A stretch of DNA of 64,000 nt, taken from Phoma sp. XZ068 (taxonomy: Eukaryota; Ascomycota; Dothideomycetes; Pleosporales; Didymellaceae). Location of the stretch: NCBI GenBank assembly GCA_004835665.1, contig RBKR01000012.1, positions 1,302,001 through 1,366,000 on the forward strand, given 5' to 3'. This document shows positions 11,779 through 22,816 of this stretch, one piece after another; the first letter of the stretch is position 1; the number at the start of each line of letters is the position of its first letter. The notes beneath the pieces were generated by a model. The model was not told the origin of the DNA. It was given only the letters and a program-made list of their open reading frames with translations, and did not search any database. The position numbers and the translations under genes were made by a program.

Positions 11779-13620
11779 ATGAGCGAAGCACCTACGGTTG
11801 ATCCACACTGGGAGACAGTGTATGGGAAATCTCATGTCTCTGGATGTGCTTCAGGCCAACTTCTGGCTTCGAATTTGGAGCTCAGCTTCTGGGGTGGCGT
11901 TGACCATGTCACTGGGGAGGTCATTGACCGGTCCCATCCCCTATGTCGACAGCGTCTGAAGAACAAGATTCTGGCAATCCCAGGGGGCCGCGGATCATGC
12001 TCAGGCAGTGCCACAATACTGGAACTGATCATGAACGGAAACGGACCCAAAGCCCTGATTTTCGAGCGGACCAACGAGATCCTCGCAGTTGGAGTCTTCG
12101 TCGCGGAGGAGTTGTTCGAAAAGACTATACCTTTGGTGATTGTAAGCGACGAAGACTTCAGGACGATCTTGACGTGGAACGGGAAGGACATCAGTGTTCA
12201 CAACGATCGAATTTCGACATGTCCAGTAGAGCCAAGTGCGAACGATACATCCTCGAGCGATAACATCAACGTTCACCTCCACATGCCTGAGCTCTCAGAA
12301 AACGATACGGCTATGCTTCAAGGCGGCTGTAGGAATGACAGCCAGTACAGCCAAGCTCAAGCGCTTGCCATGAAGATCATCGTCCGGACAGCATCAATTA
12401 TGAAGGCTCCTTCTCTAATGTCCATCAGTCATGCACACGTAGACGGTGCTCATTTTGGGCCTGCCTCTGTTCTCTTCGGCAAACGACTTCGTGACATAGG
12501 CGGTGAATTTGCGGTCCCGACTACCGTAAACGCCATCACTATTGATCAGCAACGCTGGCGCGACCTGGGTGTCGATAATGTCTTTGGTACCGAGAGTGAT
12601 GAACTAGCAAAGGCATTCCTAGATATGGGTGCTCAAATGTCCTTCACATGCGCACCATACCAGCTCGACTCTGCACCAAAGCTCGGCGACCAAGTGGCAT
12701 TCGGCGAGTCCAATGTAGTGTGCTATGCGAACAGTATTCTCGGTGCTAGAACAGCGAAATATCCCAATATGCTCGAAGCGCTCATTGCCTTGGCTGGCCG
12801 TGCACCAAAAGCAGGGATACATTTACTAGAGAACAGGGCCCCAAAAATCTGGATAACAGCACCACTACTCTATCAACTTCGTGGAACGACACTTGATGAT
12901 TCTTTCTGGCCACTGTTAGGCTATGAAATCGGTGCCAAAGCAGGCTCACGCATCCCCGTTATCGCTGGCTTGGAGTATATGAAGCCGCCGCCTTCTCGGG
13001 ACAATCTCAAAGCCTTTTCAGCCGCATTCGCCACCAGTGCTGGAGCTCCGATGTTCCACATGGTAGGCGTCACCCCGGAGGCAGACGACTACAAAGAACT
13101 GGGTGCATCTACATCACCCTTGGATCTTAAGATTAGCATTACCTGGAAGAACCTCGAAGCCACCTGGATGGAGCTCAATCAGAGTTCCGATGTTCAAAGT
13201 CCCACTCGTACTGTTGATCTCGTATCCCTCGGCAATCCACACTTCTCGCTCCTCGAAATCAAACGCCTCGCACAACTCTGCCAGGGACGTACCAAACATG
13301 TCGGTACCAGTGTGATAGTAACAACGTCCCGCGCACAGAATAGCCTCGCCGTGCAGGCTGGGTATATCGCTCAGCTAGAGGACTTCGGTGTCCAGGTCTT
13401 GACGGATACGTGTTGGTGCTTCATCCGTGATCCGGTGATCAAGAGGGACGTGAAGTGCATCATGACGAATTCGGGGAAGTATGCCCACTACGGTCCTGGA
13501 CTTACAAGGCGCGAGTTTTGTTTTGGAAGTTTAGAGGCATGTGTGGAGAGTGCGTGTACGGGGAAGTGGACTGGTGAGCTACCTGCATGGATAAAAGCCG
13601 GGGTGCTTATTTCAAACTGA
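11779..13620 (+). CDS. Aconitase-X family dehydratase (fused swivel + catalytic domains)
   Basis: Single exon, 613 residues from the ATG at 11779; an in-frame TTG four codons upstream is not a plausible start. The first 150 or so residues match the AcnX swivel domain (DUF126-type: SHPLCRQRLKNKILAIPGG, GRGSCSGSATILELI). The rest is the large AcnX catalytic domain (DUF521-type: ISHAHVDGAHFG, GAQMSFTCAPYQLD, FGESNVVCYANSILGART, PVIAGLEYM). The conserved Cys residues expected to bind the cluster are present in CAPYQ and VVCYAN. Bacterial and archaeal relatives usually have the two parts as separate subunits; here they are fused. Characterised AcnX enzymes include cis-3-hydroxy-L-proline dehydratase and mevalonate-5-phosphate dehydratase. 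The fungal fused form is more likely the former, but the substrate cannot be read from sequence. Confidence 0.88.
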   Translation: MSEAPTVDPHWETVYGKSHVSGCASGQLLASNLELSFWGGVDHVTGEVIDRSHPLCRQRLKNKILAIPGGRGSCSGSATILELIMNGNGPKALIFERTNEILAVGVFVAEELFEKTIPLVIVSDEDFRTILTWNGKDISVHNDRISTCPVEPSANDTSSSDNINVHLHMPELSENDTAMLQGGCRNDSQYSQAQALAMKIIVRTASIMKAPSLMSISHAHVDGAHFGPASVLFGKRLRDIGGEFAVPTTVNAITIDQQRWRDLGVDNVFGTESDELAKAFLDMGAQMSFTCAPYQLDSAPKLGDQVAFGESNVVCYANSILGARTAKYPNMLEALIALAGRAPKAGIHLLENRAPKIWITAPLLYQLRGTTLDDSFWPLLGYEIGAKAGSRIPVIAGLEYMKPPPSRDNLKAFSAAFATSAGAPMFHMVGVTPEADDYKELGASTSPLDLKISITWKNLEATWMELNQSSDVQSPTRTVDLVSLGNPHFSLLEIKRLAQLCQGRTKHVGTSVIVTTSRAQNSLAVQAGYIAQLEDFGVQVLTDTCWCFIRDPVIKRDVKCIMTNSGKYAHYGPGLTRREFCFGSLEACVESACTGKWTGELPAWIKAGVLISN

Positions 13621-13666
13621 AAAATGTCGTATCACGATTACATTATAATCTTAAAGTCGACGCTCG

Positions 13667-14800
13667 TCAGACTGACATCTGCACCGCAGGCTCAATCTTG
13701 ATCTCCGGCCCCTCGATCTTCTTCACCTTACGACCCTCCCACCAACTCATCAAACCCGCAAACATAGCCACTCCACACCCAAGCGCAATAAACGTACCAG
13801 TAGCCCACGTCGGCCGATCAAACCTGTTATAATGCCACATGAAGAAACACAACACCGCCTGCAACAGCGTGTTCAACACCATCATATCCACCGTGAATGC
13901 TAACTTCCACATACTCGTCGGTGGCGCCCGCTCCCCGGTGAATGTTGCCTTCTCCACCCCAACCCCTCCGTCCAGCGAATTCTCATTCTCGGTGAACCAC
14001 GCAGGAGGCCGGAACCACGCTTTGTTCTGGTTGAACAAGCGGCGCATGGCGTTTTGGTCGTGGAGATGCACACTGCGCACCATCCAGTAAAAGTCGCGGA
14101 AGCGCCAAGGTGCGAGACCAAAGCCTGTGACGCAGAACAAGGCGTTGAGGATCTGCGAGTCGATTTCAAGCCAGATCTTGCGCGCGGAGTAGTCGTCGTT
14201 ACAGCTTGGGTGACACATGGCGGGCGCGGCGTTGAGGAGGAGGAAGAAGAGCATTGCGCCCCAGGCCTGGCTTTGTTAGTGCATGTGGTTTCAAAACGGG
14301 AGAGGAAGGCGTACGACAATGTTGAGACCATAGATGGTGATGAGGAATCCCGAGGGGGTGAGGAAGAAGACCCAGAATGCTTTCAGTCCGTGTTTGATGG
14401 TTGGGCCCCAGGGTTCTTTGTGATGCGATGCATGTTTTTCCTTCAAAGTTTGTCGTCGGTGGAGGCCAGGGTGCCTATGCACATGTTTTTTGGGTTCGGC
14501 TTCAGTTTCTTCTGGCACAATGGCCTCTTCCAATGCGCTGGCGAGGGTCTTCGTCTGTGTCTTTACCAAAGTGAGCTCCCCGTCATCACCTGACTTTGCG
14601 ATACGGGTCGAGTGTCCATGCGCGTCGAACGTGATGTTTGATCCGCCAGACTCTGGCTCACGCAGTTCCGTTAGATTCGGTGCTTGCGCAATCGCTGTGC
14701 CTGTCGCCTGCCACATGCCCAGCTGGGGTGTCGCATTCATCAGGGACAGCGACATCCCTCGCGCCCGCCCAACAATGCCCTTCTCTTGTTTTTCGGTCAT
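13667..14800 (-). CDS. DUF2985-family integral membrane protein
   Basis: Exons 14315..14800 and 13667..14266, 361 residues; intron 14267..14314 (GTACGC...CACTAAC...CAG, phase 0). I start at the ATG at 14800 because the reading frame upstream has only a TTG. The N-terminal 120 residues are cytosolic-looking and polar, followed by a Lys/His-rich stretch (KEKHASHHKEPWGPTIKHGL). Then come hydrophobic segments: AFWVFFLTPSGFLITIYGLN, a second spanning the splice junction (VAWGAMLFFLLLNAAPAM), one around ILNALFCVTGFGLAPWRFRD, and two near the C-terminus (MMVLNTLLQAVLCFFMWHY and GTFIALGCGVAMFAGLMSWW). This pattern is that of fungal DUF2985 proteins, whose role is unknown. Its stop lies 46 bp from that of the convergent AcnX gene. 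Confidence 0.85.
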
Positions 14801-15342
14801 GGTCCCGAAGTTCGATTTCGACCAGGGTGGTACAAGATGCAATGACAGTTATGTGCGCCCAGTGCGCAATGTGGCGAAGTCAATGATGTCGAGATCGATT
14901 CCAGTCCTCCAATTTACGTCCGTACGTTGCATGAAAAGTCGCGCGGCCGAAGGAGAAAGTTATGCGGCCGAAAGTTAAAGGTCGTAAAGTTTTGCCCCAA
15001 GCTCTGGCCCGATCGTCCGTGGTACGCGCGAGTGTGATCTGCCAACACGGAGGATCCGGTGCAACGCCCTGTTGATCACTATAACCGGTAAGACCACGGC
15101 TTGTGCTCGGTTGGCGCGCCTTTGGACTGTCCGCGAGACTGAGATCTAGACCTATTACAACAAGAGGTGAGATTTGGCGTTTCCCACGAGACATGTGATT
15201 GGGTGACGTCGCTGATTCAGTAGGTCCGACTGCTTATCCAAACAGACCGCGCCGGACGAGAAGCCCCGTCATCAACCTCGTCGGTGATTTTCTTCACCTC
15301 GAATTCACATTGATGTAGCGAGCAATTGGTGCTTGTTACGCA
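14801..15342. promoter_or_regulatory. Divergent intergenic region DUF2985 gene / UGT gene
   Basis: 542 bp between divergent start codons. Contains a CRE/ATF-like core TGACGTCG near 15203. No RNA gene or repeat seen. Confidence 0.35.
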
Positions 15343-18300
15343 ATGCCTTTCAACTTCAGCAGCAAGCAACGAAACGGTCAATATCATGACGAGAAGGCGC
15401 AGAGCTCCGGAAGAGTCAATACATTTGGCCAAGTCGCAATAAAGTTTCACAGAAACACGACATCGTTGAAGTACTGGTTCGATAAAGTACAAAACGATGC
15501 TGCTGCGTGCCGGCCGCCGCAGTGTGCACGACCACGAAGGGGAAGTACAGTTCTTGTTGACGAGTTCATCAACGAGAAGCCGAATGCGACCCCGACGCCA
15601 CGATTGAACATTGCAATACACATCTGCGGTTCCCGAGGCGACGTGCAGCCTTTCATTCCTATTGCAAAGCTGCTTCAATCGCCACCACATGGGCATCGAG
15701 TGCGAATCTGCACACATCCAGCGTTCAAAGATTTCGTGGTACGTTTCCACGACCCTTTTGAGGTAGATTGCGAAATGTGCGCTGATGTATGCTGTAGGAA
15801 AGCAATGGCATTGAGTTCTTCTCGATTGGCGGAGATCCGGAAGCGTTGATGGCATACATGGTGAAAAACCCTGGGCTTCTACCAAACATGAAGTCGATCA
15901 AAGATGGAGACATTGGCAAACGACGAAAAGAGATGGCAGAGATGGTCGAAGGAACCTGGAGAAGCTGTATTGAGGCCGGTAATGGGATGGGTGAGAAGAT
16001 CCTGGCGCTGAGCGTAGATGACCCAGCAGATTTGTTCATCGCAGACGCCATCATCGCCAACCCTCCCTCGATGGGGCACATCCACTGCGCAGAGAAGCTC
16101 GGCATACCTCTGCATATCGTTTTCACGATGCCATGGTCGCCAACAAGGGCTTTCCATCACCCATTGGCAGCCATGGAGTACGGAGAAGTCGAGACGTCTA
16201 CAGCCAACTACTTCAGTTTCACTGTCATGGAGCTGCTGACATGGCAAGGCCTTGGAGACATCATCAACAAGTTCCGGACCCAGACCTTGAAGCTCGACGC
16301 GATGAGTCCGCTGTGGGGTCATCAGTTGATACCACGCCTCCGTGTACCATACAGTTACCTCTGGTCGCAAGCTCTGATCCCCCGACCGTCTGACTGGGGC
16401 CCACACATTAGTATCACTGGGTTCTCGTTTCTGGATGCTGGCTCAAATTACACTCCACCTCAAGATCTAGCTGATTTCCTTGCACAAGGGCCACCTCCAG
16501 TGTACATTGGGTTCGGTAGTATCGTGGTCGACGATCCTGTGGCCCTCACTAAGCTGATTTTTGAAGCTGTTAAACTGGCAAAAGTACGAGCAATTGTCTC
16601 CAAAGGTTGGGGAGGTGTCGGTGCAGGCGAAATACCTGATGATGTCTACCTGATAGGTAACTGTCCGCATGACTGGCTGTTCAAGAGAGTCTCATGTGTT
16701 GTTCACCACGGAGGCGCTGGTACAACAGCAGCTGGCATTGCCTTAGGGAAGCCAACGGTTGTTGTGCCATTCTTTGGCGATCAACCGTTCTGGGGACAGG
16801 CAAGTATGCGTTCAGAAGATTAGTAAGTGCAAACTAACTCGGTATTAGATGATTGCGAAAGCCGGAGCTGGTCCAGTACCTGTGCCATTTAAGCTCATGA
16901 CGGCAGAGAGCCTCGCCGAGAGTATAGCATTTGCCCTGAAAGATGAGGTGAAGATAGCAGTACAAGAGATGGCCGAGACCATAGCGGAAGAGGATGGCTC
17001 GGGAGGCACAGTAAGAGACTTTGAGGAAAAGCTCGGACTCGATGGGATGCGATGCCATCTTTGTCCAGAGCGTCTGGCTATCTGGCGCGACAAACAGACT
17101 GGAGCACATTTGAGTGGGTTTGCAGCAGCTGTGTTGAGCCAGCAAAGTATCTTAAACCCGGAACATCTACGTTCGTAAGTCAGCTCCCTTGCTCGATGCT
17201 ATAAGCTATAGCTAACCAGGATTGCTGTAGATTGCGGCACAGGCATTGGTGTGAGTAGTGATGTTTATTTACGCATGGTGGACATGTTGTTGACAGTACC
17301 AGATACACACGAAGGAGCAGAAGCCCCATTTGTAGGTGCGGTGGCCGCCTTTGGTGGCTTCGTGGCCTCGCTCGGCACAGACACAGCCGAATTTACACAT
17401 CGACTTAAGAAACGGCCGCACACTGCTGATGTCGAGGCTGATGTTGAGGTTGATGTCGAGGCTTTGGCACGAAGCATTTCGAATGAAAACCCACAGGCGG
17501 TGGACCTAAAGAACGGTATCACGTCCAAGCACTTCTACAATTTGGCGTATAGGATGGCTCTGAAGTCGTACGAAAAGGACCCCACTCAAAACTTCACTAA
17601 ACCACAGACTCGTCCTGGACTTACGGCGGTACGGAAGAAAGTAGCTGCAAAGAAGGGGAAGGATAGTCGAGCCTACCAGATCGCAAACGCTACTAAGCAC
17701 TATGTTGGTGATCTCGCTGCTACAGGTGGCAAAGGTAAGCTCTTGCAAGTCGACTGGAGGTGCTTGCTAACGTTGCTGGTCAGCTCCTGTCGCGCTTTTT
17801 TATAACATGGCAAATGGGTTTCGAAACCTGCCGTCCTATACCATTCGCAACGACCCGGCGAGGCGAAGAGATGAGATCACAGGCTTCGGCAGCGGATGTA
17901 AACTCGCTGGGAAGGTACGTTGCACTGTAGGTTTCAAGAACAGCACTAAAGAAGACCTTTAGGAATTCGTGGTGGGCTTTGTTGATGCCTTTCACGGTCT
18001 TATAAGACATCCGTATCTCGGCGCGAAACAAGAAGGCCTAGCTGGCTTCGGTAAAGGCATTGGTAGAGGTCTCGGTGGTTTCTATTTCCATTCATTCGCA
18101 GGTGAGTTGACCTCTGAAGTATTCCTTGACATACTTGACTGATACTGTTAGCCATTTTCGGTCTGCCAGGATACTTCTTGAAGGGGGTTGAAAAGGAGCT
18201 TCTTCGAAGGCACCTTACTACACTTCAGGCAGAGATCTTTCTCATTCAGTTGCGTCGATCAGCGCAGGAGCTTCGACAAGGGACTGAAGCCGAGAAGGCG

Positions 18301-18351
18301 GAAGTAATTGAGAGGTGGAAAGACTTGAAAGCCAGCATAGCAAAGTACTAG
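15343..18351 (+). CDS. UDP-glycosyltransferase, sterol 3-beta-glucosyltransferase-like
   Basis: Eight exons: 15343..15738, 15798..16799, 16849..17174, 17231..17250, 17303..17734, 17784..17914, 17963..18101, 18152..18351; 881 residues. The family transfers glucose from UDP-glucose to sterols or other lipids. The N-terminal GT28-like domain starts at about residue 85 with HICGSRGDVQPFIPIAKLL. The nucleotide-sugar-binding motif is HHGGAGTTAAGIALGKP (about 434-450), followed by FFGDQPFWGQMIAKAGAGP, which spans intron 2. Unlike Atg26-type enzymes it has no PH or GRAM domain before the catalytic part. The C-terminal 350 residues carry a conserved-looking domain (APVALFYNMANGF, GFGKGIGRGLGG) and end in a coiled coil. 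Intron 2 (16800..16848) uses a GC donor, CAG|GCAAGT, required for frame. Exon 4 is a 20-nt microexon; a simpler model with an acceptor at 17219 is possible, but its AG is too close to the branch point. Confidence 0.85.
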
Positions 18352-18699
18352 TCTGGCGTGTTCGTGATGAGACAAGAACCTTGTCTATAGGGCATTCAAC
18401 GGTAATTCAATAGTCAATAGTAATCTCACAAATCAGTCAGCATACCTGCAGGTGGTGTGACGAATTTAGTCAACATCATGTTGAGGAGGAGTATCTTACA
18501 TTCCAACAAGTGATGTACAAAGCACGCCAGAGCTATGTCACCTTAAGTCGCGCTTGCCCCACCAGCGCCCCCACGTCGAATGACGCCACGGTGCTTCTCG
18601 CGTCGACACCGCCTTGGTGGCAGAATCTTGACGCTGCCTATTGATGCTGTTGCGCAAACAAACGACATTCACCTGCACATGCACAAAGTTGGGGACAAG
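18352..18699. promoter_or_regulatory. Intergenic region upstream of ULA1
   Basis: 348 bp from the UGT stop to the ULA1 ATG, so 3' flank plus promoter. No clear motif or RNA gene. Confidence 0.35.
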
Positions 18700-20589
18700 A
18701 TGGCGGATCTACCTCCCCCCGTTCAAGGACCAACCGCGAAGGAGAAGAAGTAAGCGTGTTCCAGCTTTAATGGCCTGCAAACAGCTCCTGATTACTCCAG
18801 GTACGACCGACAGCTGCGCTTGTGGGGAGCTACCGGTCAACTCGCGCTCGAGAGCTCGCACATTCTCCTTATCAACAATGGTCCTGGTGTTGTTGGTATC
18901 GAGACCCTGAAGAACCTCGTCTTGCCTGGTATCGGCCAATTTACCATCCAAGACTCGGCTATCGTTACCGAGGCGGACTTGGGCGTCAACTTCTTCCTGG
19001 AGGACCAGCATCTTGGTGGATTCCGTGCCGAACATACGAGCAACTTGCTCAAGGAGCTGAACCCTGATGTGGACGGCCACTTCATCACAGAGGTATTTGC
19101 AGGCGCAGACTAGGCCTGAAACACACTCACAAGACCTCAGCCCATCGAATCGTGGCTGGTACAGCCAGATGCTTTGCGACCCTACACACTCATTGTTGCG
19201 ACTGCTCCGGTGCGCCCTGAGCTTCTCGCAAAGCTCTCCGACCATGCAAGCGTCGCGCTGATCCCCCTCTTCTACGTTCATTCGGTCGGTTTCTACTCGC
19301 ACTTTTCGGTGCACCTCCCGCCTGCCTTTCCCATCGTCGATACCCATCCTGGCCCAGAGACCACCACAGATCTGCGGTTATTGAAACCATGGCCGGAGCT
19401 GCTACAATTCGCAGAGGACACGACCGCAAGCCTCGAGAGCATGAGCCCTGACGACCATGGACATGTACCATACCTGGCGTTGTTGCTGCATTATCTGGAA
19501 GAATGGAAGAAGACACACAACGGGGAGGTACCGCAAAGCTACAAGGAGAAGACAGAATTTAGGGCCTCAGTGTCACAAGGCGCAAGGGCGAACAACCCAG
19601 AAGGCGGGGAGGAGAACTTTGATGAAGCAGTGGCCGCCGTCCTCAAGTCACTAAATCCTCCGCAAGCCAGTAGTTCGGTCAAGGAGATCTTCACTGCCCC
19701 AGAGTGCCTCCTCATTCGCGAGGATTCACCCACATTCTGGGTCATTGCGAATGCCATTGGGCTGTTCTTCACAAAGTACGGCGTACTTCCAGTTCCTGGG
19801 TCTGTGCCAGACATGAAGGCTCGCTCCAAGGACTACATTCAACTCCAGAATGTCTACAAGTCAAAAGCACGCAAGGATTTCGCTGAAGTGTTAGAGAGCG
19901 TACGGTTCTTGGAGAGGAATGCTAACCGAAGCACACCCATTGAGGAGAAGGATGTTGAGGCATTCTGCAAAAATGCTGCACACATCAAGCTGGTGCGTGG
20001 GAGGCCTTTCCATGTTGTGCAGGCTGGTCAGAAGATTAAGTGGGGCGACAGGGCCAGGTCTCTGGGTAAGTGACGCAGGTGTGGATTTGGGACTCGAACT
20101 GACATCCTACAGCACAGGAGCTCACTTTCCCCGATTCTCTGATACCACTATACATCGCCTTCCTGGCATGGGATGAGTTCGCTGCGACCCACGACAAGGA
20201 TGGTTTTGGGGGTGCCCCACAGGCACCCGGTGCAACTGAAGCAGACGCGGATGCAGAGAAGCTTACTGGCATTGCACACACGATTATGGATGACTTGATC
20301 AAGGAAGCTGGGAATCAAGTTGAAGACCCCGAATACTCCACCCTCAAGGCGCAGCTTGGAGAATTCGCTCAAGAGTTGTAAGTGAACTCTGAACCCGTTG
20401 CACTGAATGTGCAGCTAACAGGACCGTAGCGCTCGAGCAGGGGGAGCTGAGCTACACAACATTGCTGCTCTTACTGGTGGTATTGTGTCACAGGAGATCA
20501 TCAAGGCTATCACGGAGCAGTACATCCCTGTCGACAACACTTGCGTTTTTGACGGTGTCAAGAGCAAGACTGCGGTCTTCAAGGTCTAA
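18700..20589 (+). CDS. ULA1: NEDD8-activating enzyme E1 regulatory subunit (APP-BP1/ULA1)
   Basis: Exons 18700..18749, 18801..19092, 19141..20065, 20113..20377 and 20430..20589; 563 residues. It pairs with Uba3 to form the E1 that activates NEDD8/Rub1 for cullin modification. The N-terminal adenylation-like fold begins KKYDRQLRLWGATGQLALES with the degenerate nucleotide-loop region NNGPGVVGIETLKNLVLPG, typical of the non-catalytic partner. The C-terminal end has RAGGAELHNIAALTGGIVSQ and FDGVKSKTAVFKV, diagnostic of the APP-BP1 subunit rather than Uba1/Aos1. There is no catalytic cysteine domain, as expected. All five exons join in phase; the first exon is only 50 nt. Intron 2 (19093..19140) has a weaker GTATTT donor, but its removal gives continuous family sequence. 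Confidence 0.93.
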
Positions 20590-20994
20590 GGGCTTCATCT
20601 CAACCAGAGATCCATTGAGTCATCGGAAATTCCCATACTGTATGCATTGACTCGAATGAGTATTTGCATTGTGGACACAGGGTTTGGCAGAAGACCATCG
20701 ATTCGCTCGGCTCGATGCGAGTCTTCACCGCAGCAAGCCCATAGATATGGCCCAGCGCATGTACAGGATCATAAGAGCAACATAGAGTCTCAACGAGAGT
20801 AACGATTAAATGAAAGCATCAGAGATGCCTGGCATAATTTCCGTCCTCGGTGAAAGGCTCGCAAAGTGCCTATTCTGGTGATGAGTGCTCCTCTTTCCTT
20901 GCGACAAGGTTGAAACAACTTCTCAGCCCAGCAGCGTGATCTACAATTTCATAAGAACCATCGCAACTATCTCGCACATACGTGGTCAGTGACG
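20590..20994. promoter_or_regulatory. Intergenic region between ULA1 and RAD18
   Basis: 405 bp: ULA1 3' flank and RAD18 promoter. No RNA gene or repeat seen. Confidence 0.35.
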
Positions 20995-22684
20995 ATGGCC
21001 AAACAGGTTAAACTCACCTTCTCATCGTCGCCTCGAGCGCGAAATGTCGTGACGTCGCGTTCTTCCAAGAGCACCGACCAGCGCGACGCGTCGAGCGCTA
21101 ATGAGTACGGCAAGCGTAATGAACCTATTACGCAGACTGCGCAATTCACGCCTCCGCCATCTTCCCAATGCTCTGCAATGCCCAACACGCTTTTCCTCCC
21201 CTCAAAACCAGGCATGGAGATCACATTTGACCTCCCGGACTCTACGGACTGGATAGAGACAGCCCTCCCCGCTTTTGAGGCGCTCGAAGCAGCCTTGCGC
21301 TGCGAGATGTGCAAGGAGTTCTACTCGAACCCTGTCATTACATCATGCTCGCACACTTTTTGCTCGATATGCATACGACGGAGTATTGCTGCGGACGGGA
21401 AATGCCCGAGCTGCAGAACAGCATTGTCGAGCGACAAATTGGCGCCAAACATCGCGGTGAGGGAGGTTGTCATGCGCTTCCAAGAGGCGAGACCAAAGGC
21501 ACTCGAGCTAGCGCGCGCCGACAAGGAGCAAGAGAATGCGATAGAAGGGAGTAAAAGCAAGAAGAGGAAGTTGCAAGACACATATATCGAAGACGGCGAC
21601 GACGTGGGGCAGACGAGGTCGCGGCAGACACGGCGTAGTCGGCGTAATGTTGGCTCAAACGATGCGCCGGTTGAAATAAGGGACAGTGAGGACGATGATG
21701 ATGCAGACTTTATGCCTGAGGGGATGGCAAAATGTCCGATCTGCAACGAAGCTATGAAACAGGAGCTGGTCTTCAATCATTTGGATGTATGCACAGGACA
21801 AAGCTCGTCCCAAGGGCGTAGCACACGGTCAAAGTACGTAGCGGTTACAATTCTAATTGCTGGCGATCTGCTAACACGAGCGCGGCAGAAACAAGAACTC
21901 ATTCCCTGCGGCTCTGCAAAGACGGCAGAAAGAACCCTCACCACCACCGACCCGCCAATCACAACTCAACTATGCAATGATGAAGGAAGGAGCACTGCGC
22001 AAGAAATTACAAGAGATCGGGATACCTACCTGGGGCAGTAAGGACCTCATGAAGCGCCGCCATATTGAGTGGCTGAACATTCACAACTCGAACTGCGACG
22101 CAGACGACAGTGTACGGAAAACAAAGAGGCAGCTAGTGAAAGAGCTGGAGGAGTGGGAAAACACACAAGGTGGAAGGGCAGACACCAAAGAAAGCAAGGT
22201 CATGAGAAAAGACTTTGATGGCAGCGGGCACGCCAAATCTCACAAGAGCGACTTTGACGACCTGATCGCTCAAGCACGAAAGAAGCGTGCTGCGCCAAAG
22301 TCAGATGAAAAGAAAGAGACAAATGATGCAACAGACGTCAATATGCCGCAGAACCCTCAGCCACATCCTGAAGCGCTTGTCGAGATGCCAGCTGCCCTAA
22401 TCGGTACCAATCAACGGCCTCAGCAATCGATAAAAGAGAATGGGGTTGAATCACAGGGTTCACAAACAAACCATGGAACAGATCTCGGGACGCATCAGGA
22501 TGGCGCACAGTTCGTAAATCACGCAGGGTCTATTTTGCCATCAGAATCTGTGGACTCGACGACTGCACCGCACGAAGAGCCGCCTGTTGGGTTACAAAGT
22601 CCTATCAGAACAACTTCGCGGAAATTGCCCATGTTCACTGTGCCTGAAGAGCCAGTTAAGGAGGTGGATATGTCTGCAAGGTAG
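20995..22684 (+). CDS. RAD18: Postreplication repair E3 ubiquitin ligase RAD18
   Basis: Exons 20995..21833 and 21889..22684, 544 residues; the start is the ATG at 20995. With Rad6 it monoubiquitinates PCNA at stalled forks. The C3HC4 RING spans C103 to C140 (CEMCKEFYSNPVITSCSHTF ... CPSC). The UBZ4 zinc finger is CPICNEAMKQELVFNHLDVC (C247, C250, H262, C266). The SAP DNA-binding helix pair is at about 309-343 (GALRKKLQEIGIPTWGSK), encoded just after the intron (21834..21888; GTACGT...CTAAC...CAG). A Rad6-binding-type helix follows (KRQLVKELEEWENTQG). The remaining 150 residues are low-complexity. Domain order RING-UBZ-SAP is that of Rad18, so confidence is high. Confidence 0.95.
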
Positions 22685-22816
22685 TAGCCGTGGTTGAGAA
22701 GATCGAATTATTGTATGTGAACCATACCACATAATCAGATTCAGCTCGCCACTCCCCCTCTCACACTCACCTTCTAACATCTCCCTTCGACCTAGCACTC
22801 TGCGCACCATTCAGAT

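Noticed and set aside
15217..15885. 222-residue minus-strand frame opposite the UGT gene
   Set aside because: Overlaps the conserved UGT N-terminal exon and intron; no features of its own.
16823..16848. GTAAGT donor at 16823 for UGT intron 2
   Set aside because: Would make a 26-nt intron, too short to splice, and shifts the frame out of the conserved block.
17220..17302. UGT model without the microexon (acceptor at 17219)
   Set aside because: Branch point to acceptor distance would be about 4 nt; the microexon model uses better signals. Not excluded without RNA data.
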